DNA of 12,406 nt from NCBI GenBank assembly GCA_002440145.1, contig DJRS01000047.1, positions 1-12,406 of the forward strand, given 5' to 3'. Every line of letters starts with the position of its first letter. Positions within the stretch are counted from its first letter, which is position 1. The translations under genes were made by a program, and so were the position numbers. A model generated the notes under the pieces. The model was given only the letters and a program-made list of their open reading frames with translations. It was not told where the DNA came from and ran no database searches. Source of the DNA: Verrucomicrobia bacterium UBA6354. GTDB lineage: Bacteria > Verrucomicrobiota > Kiritimatiellia > RFP12 > UBA1067. This document shows positions 12,406 to 12,406 of this stretch, piece after piece.

Positions 12406-12406
12406 A

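Noticed and set aside
1..12406. Insertion sequence, transposase, integrase or tRNA attachment site
   Set aside because: No transposase/integrase-like protein, terminal inverted repeats with target duplication, or tRNA gene was found, despite the truncated gene and repeats.

Overview
The window is a GC-rich bacterial chromosome segment. It looks like it comes from an uncultured PVC-group polysaccharide degrader (Kiritimatiellota, Lentisphaerota or Verrucomicrobiota type), probably gut or sediment. This placement is inferred from gene content: a XylR-type PBP1/AraC hybrid regulator, Tat-exported Gfo/Idh/MocA and sugar-isomerase-like proteins, a DUF4832 lipoprotein, a GH99/GH71-like enzyme, autotransporter-repeat secreted proteins, and an HU-domain/DUF4469-like protein. 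No rRNA or other marker gene is present to confirm it.

Layout. Positions 1-330 hold no convincing gene. A 5'-truncated GH16 glycosidase remnant (331-780, minus) lies just downstream of the sugar-responsive regulator (833-2035, minus). A 138-bp divergent promoter region separates the regulator from a five-gene plus-strand cluster with gaps of only 20-40 bp: GH99/GH71-like hydrolase (2174-4018), large secreted beta-repeat protein (4047-6308), DUF4832 lipoprotein (6329-7741), Tat-exported Gfo/Idh/MocA oxidoreductase (7782-9305) and Tat-exported xylose-isomerase-like TIM barrel (9330-10244). All five carry an export signal, so this is best read as a regulator-controlled operon for an extracytoplasmic glycan or glycoside. 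The oxidoreductase plus isomerase-like pair recalls oxidative (3-keto-glycoside) cleavage routes. The substrate cannot be named.

Positions 10245-10914 are gene-poor and heavily structured: perfect palindromes, a C10 tract, a TATATATATA run, a relic of a melibiase-like TIM-barrel enzyme, and an array of 22-bp tandem repeats with TTTGA-N5-TCAAA dyads. A bidirectional terminator (10915-10950) separates this from an HU-like DNA-binding protein gene (10980-11744, minus). That gene has a strong promoter (TTGACA, extended -10) and a leader of about 220 nt with several hairpins and a possible 9-codon leader peptide. The right edge holds a doubtful partial open frame.

The most interesting signals are an in-frame G12 tract in the secreted-protein gene (contingency-locus-like), the 22-bp dyad array, the structured HU-gene leader, the duplicated translation start of the first operon gene, and the possible leaderless regulator mRNA.
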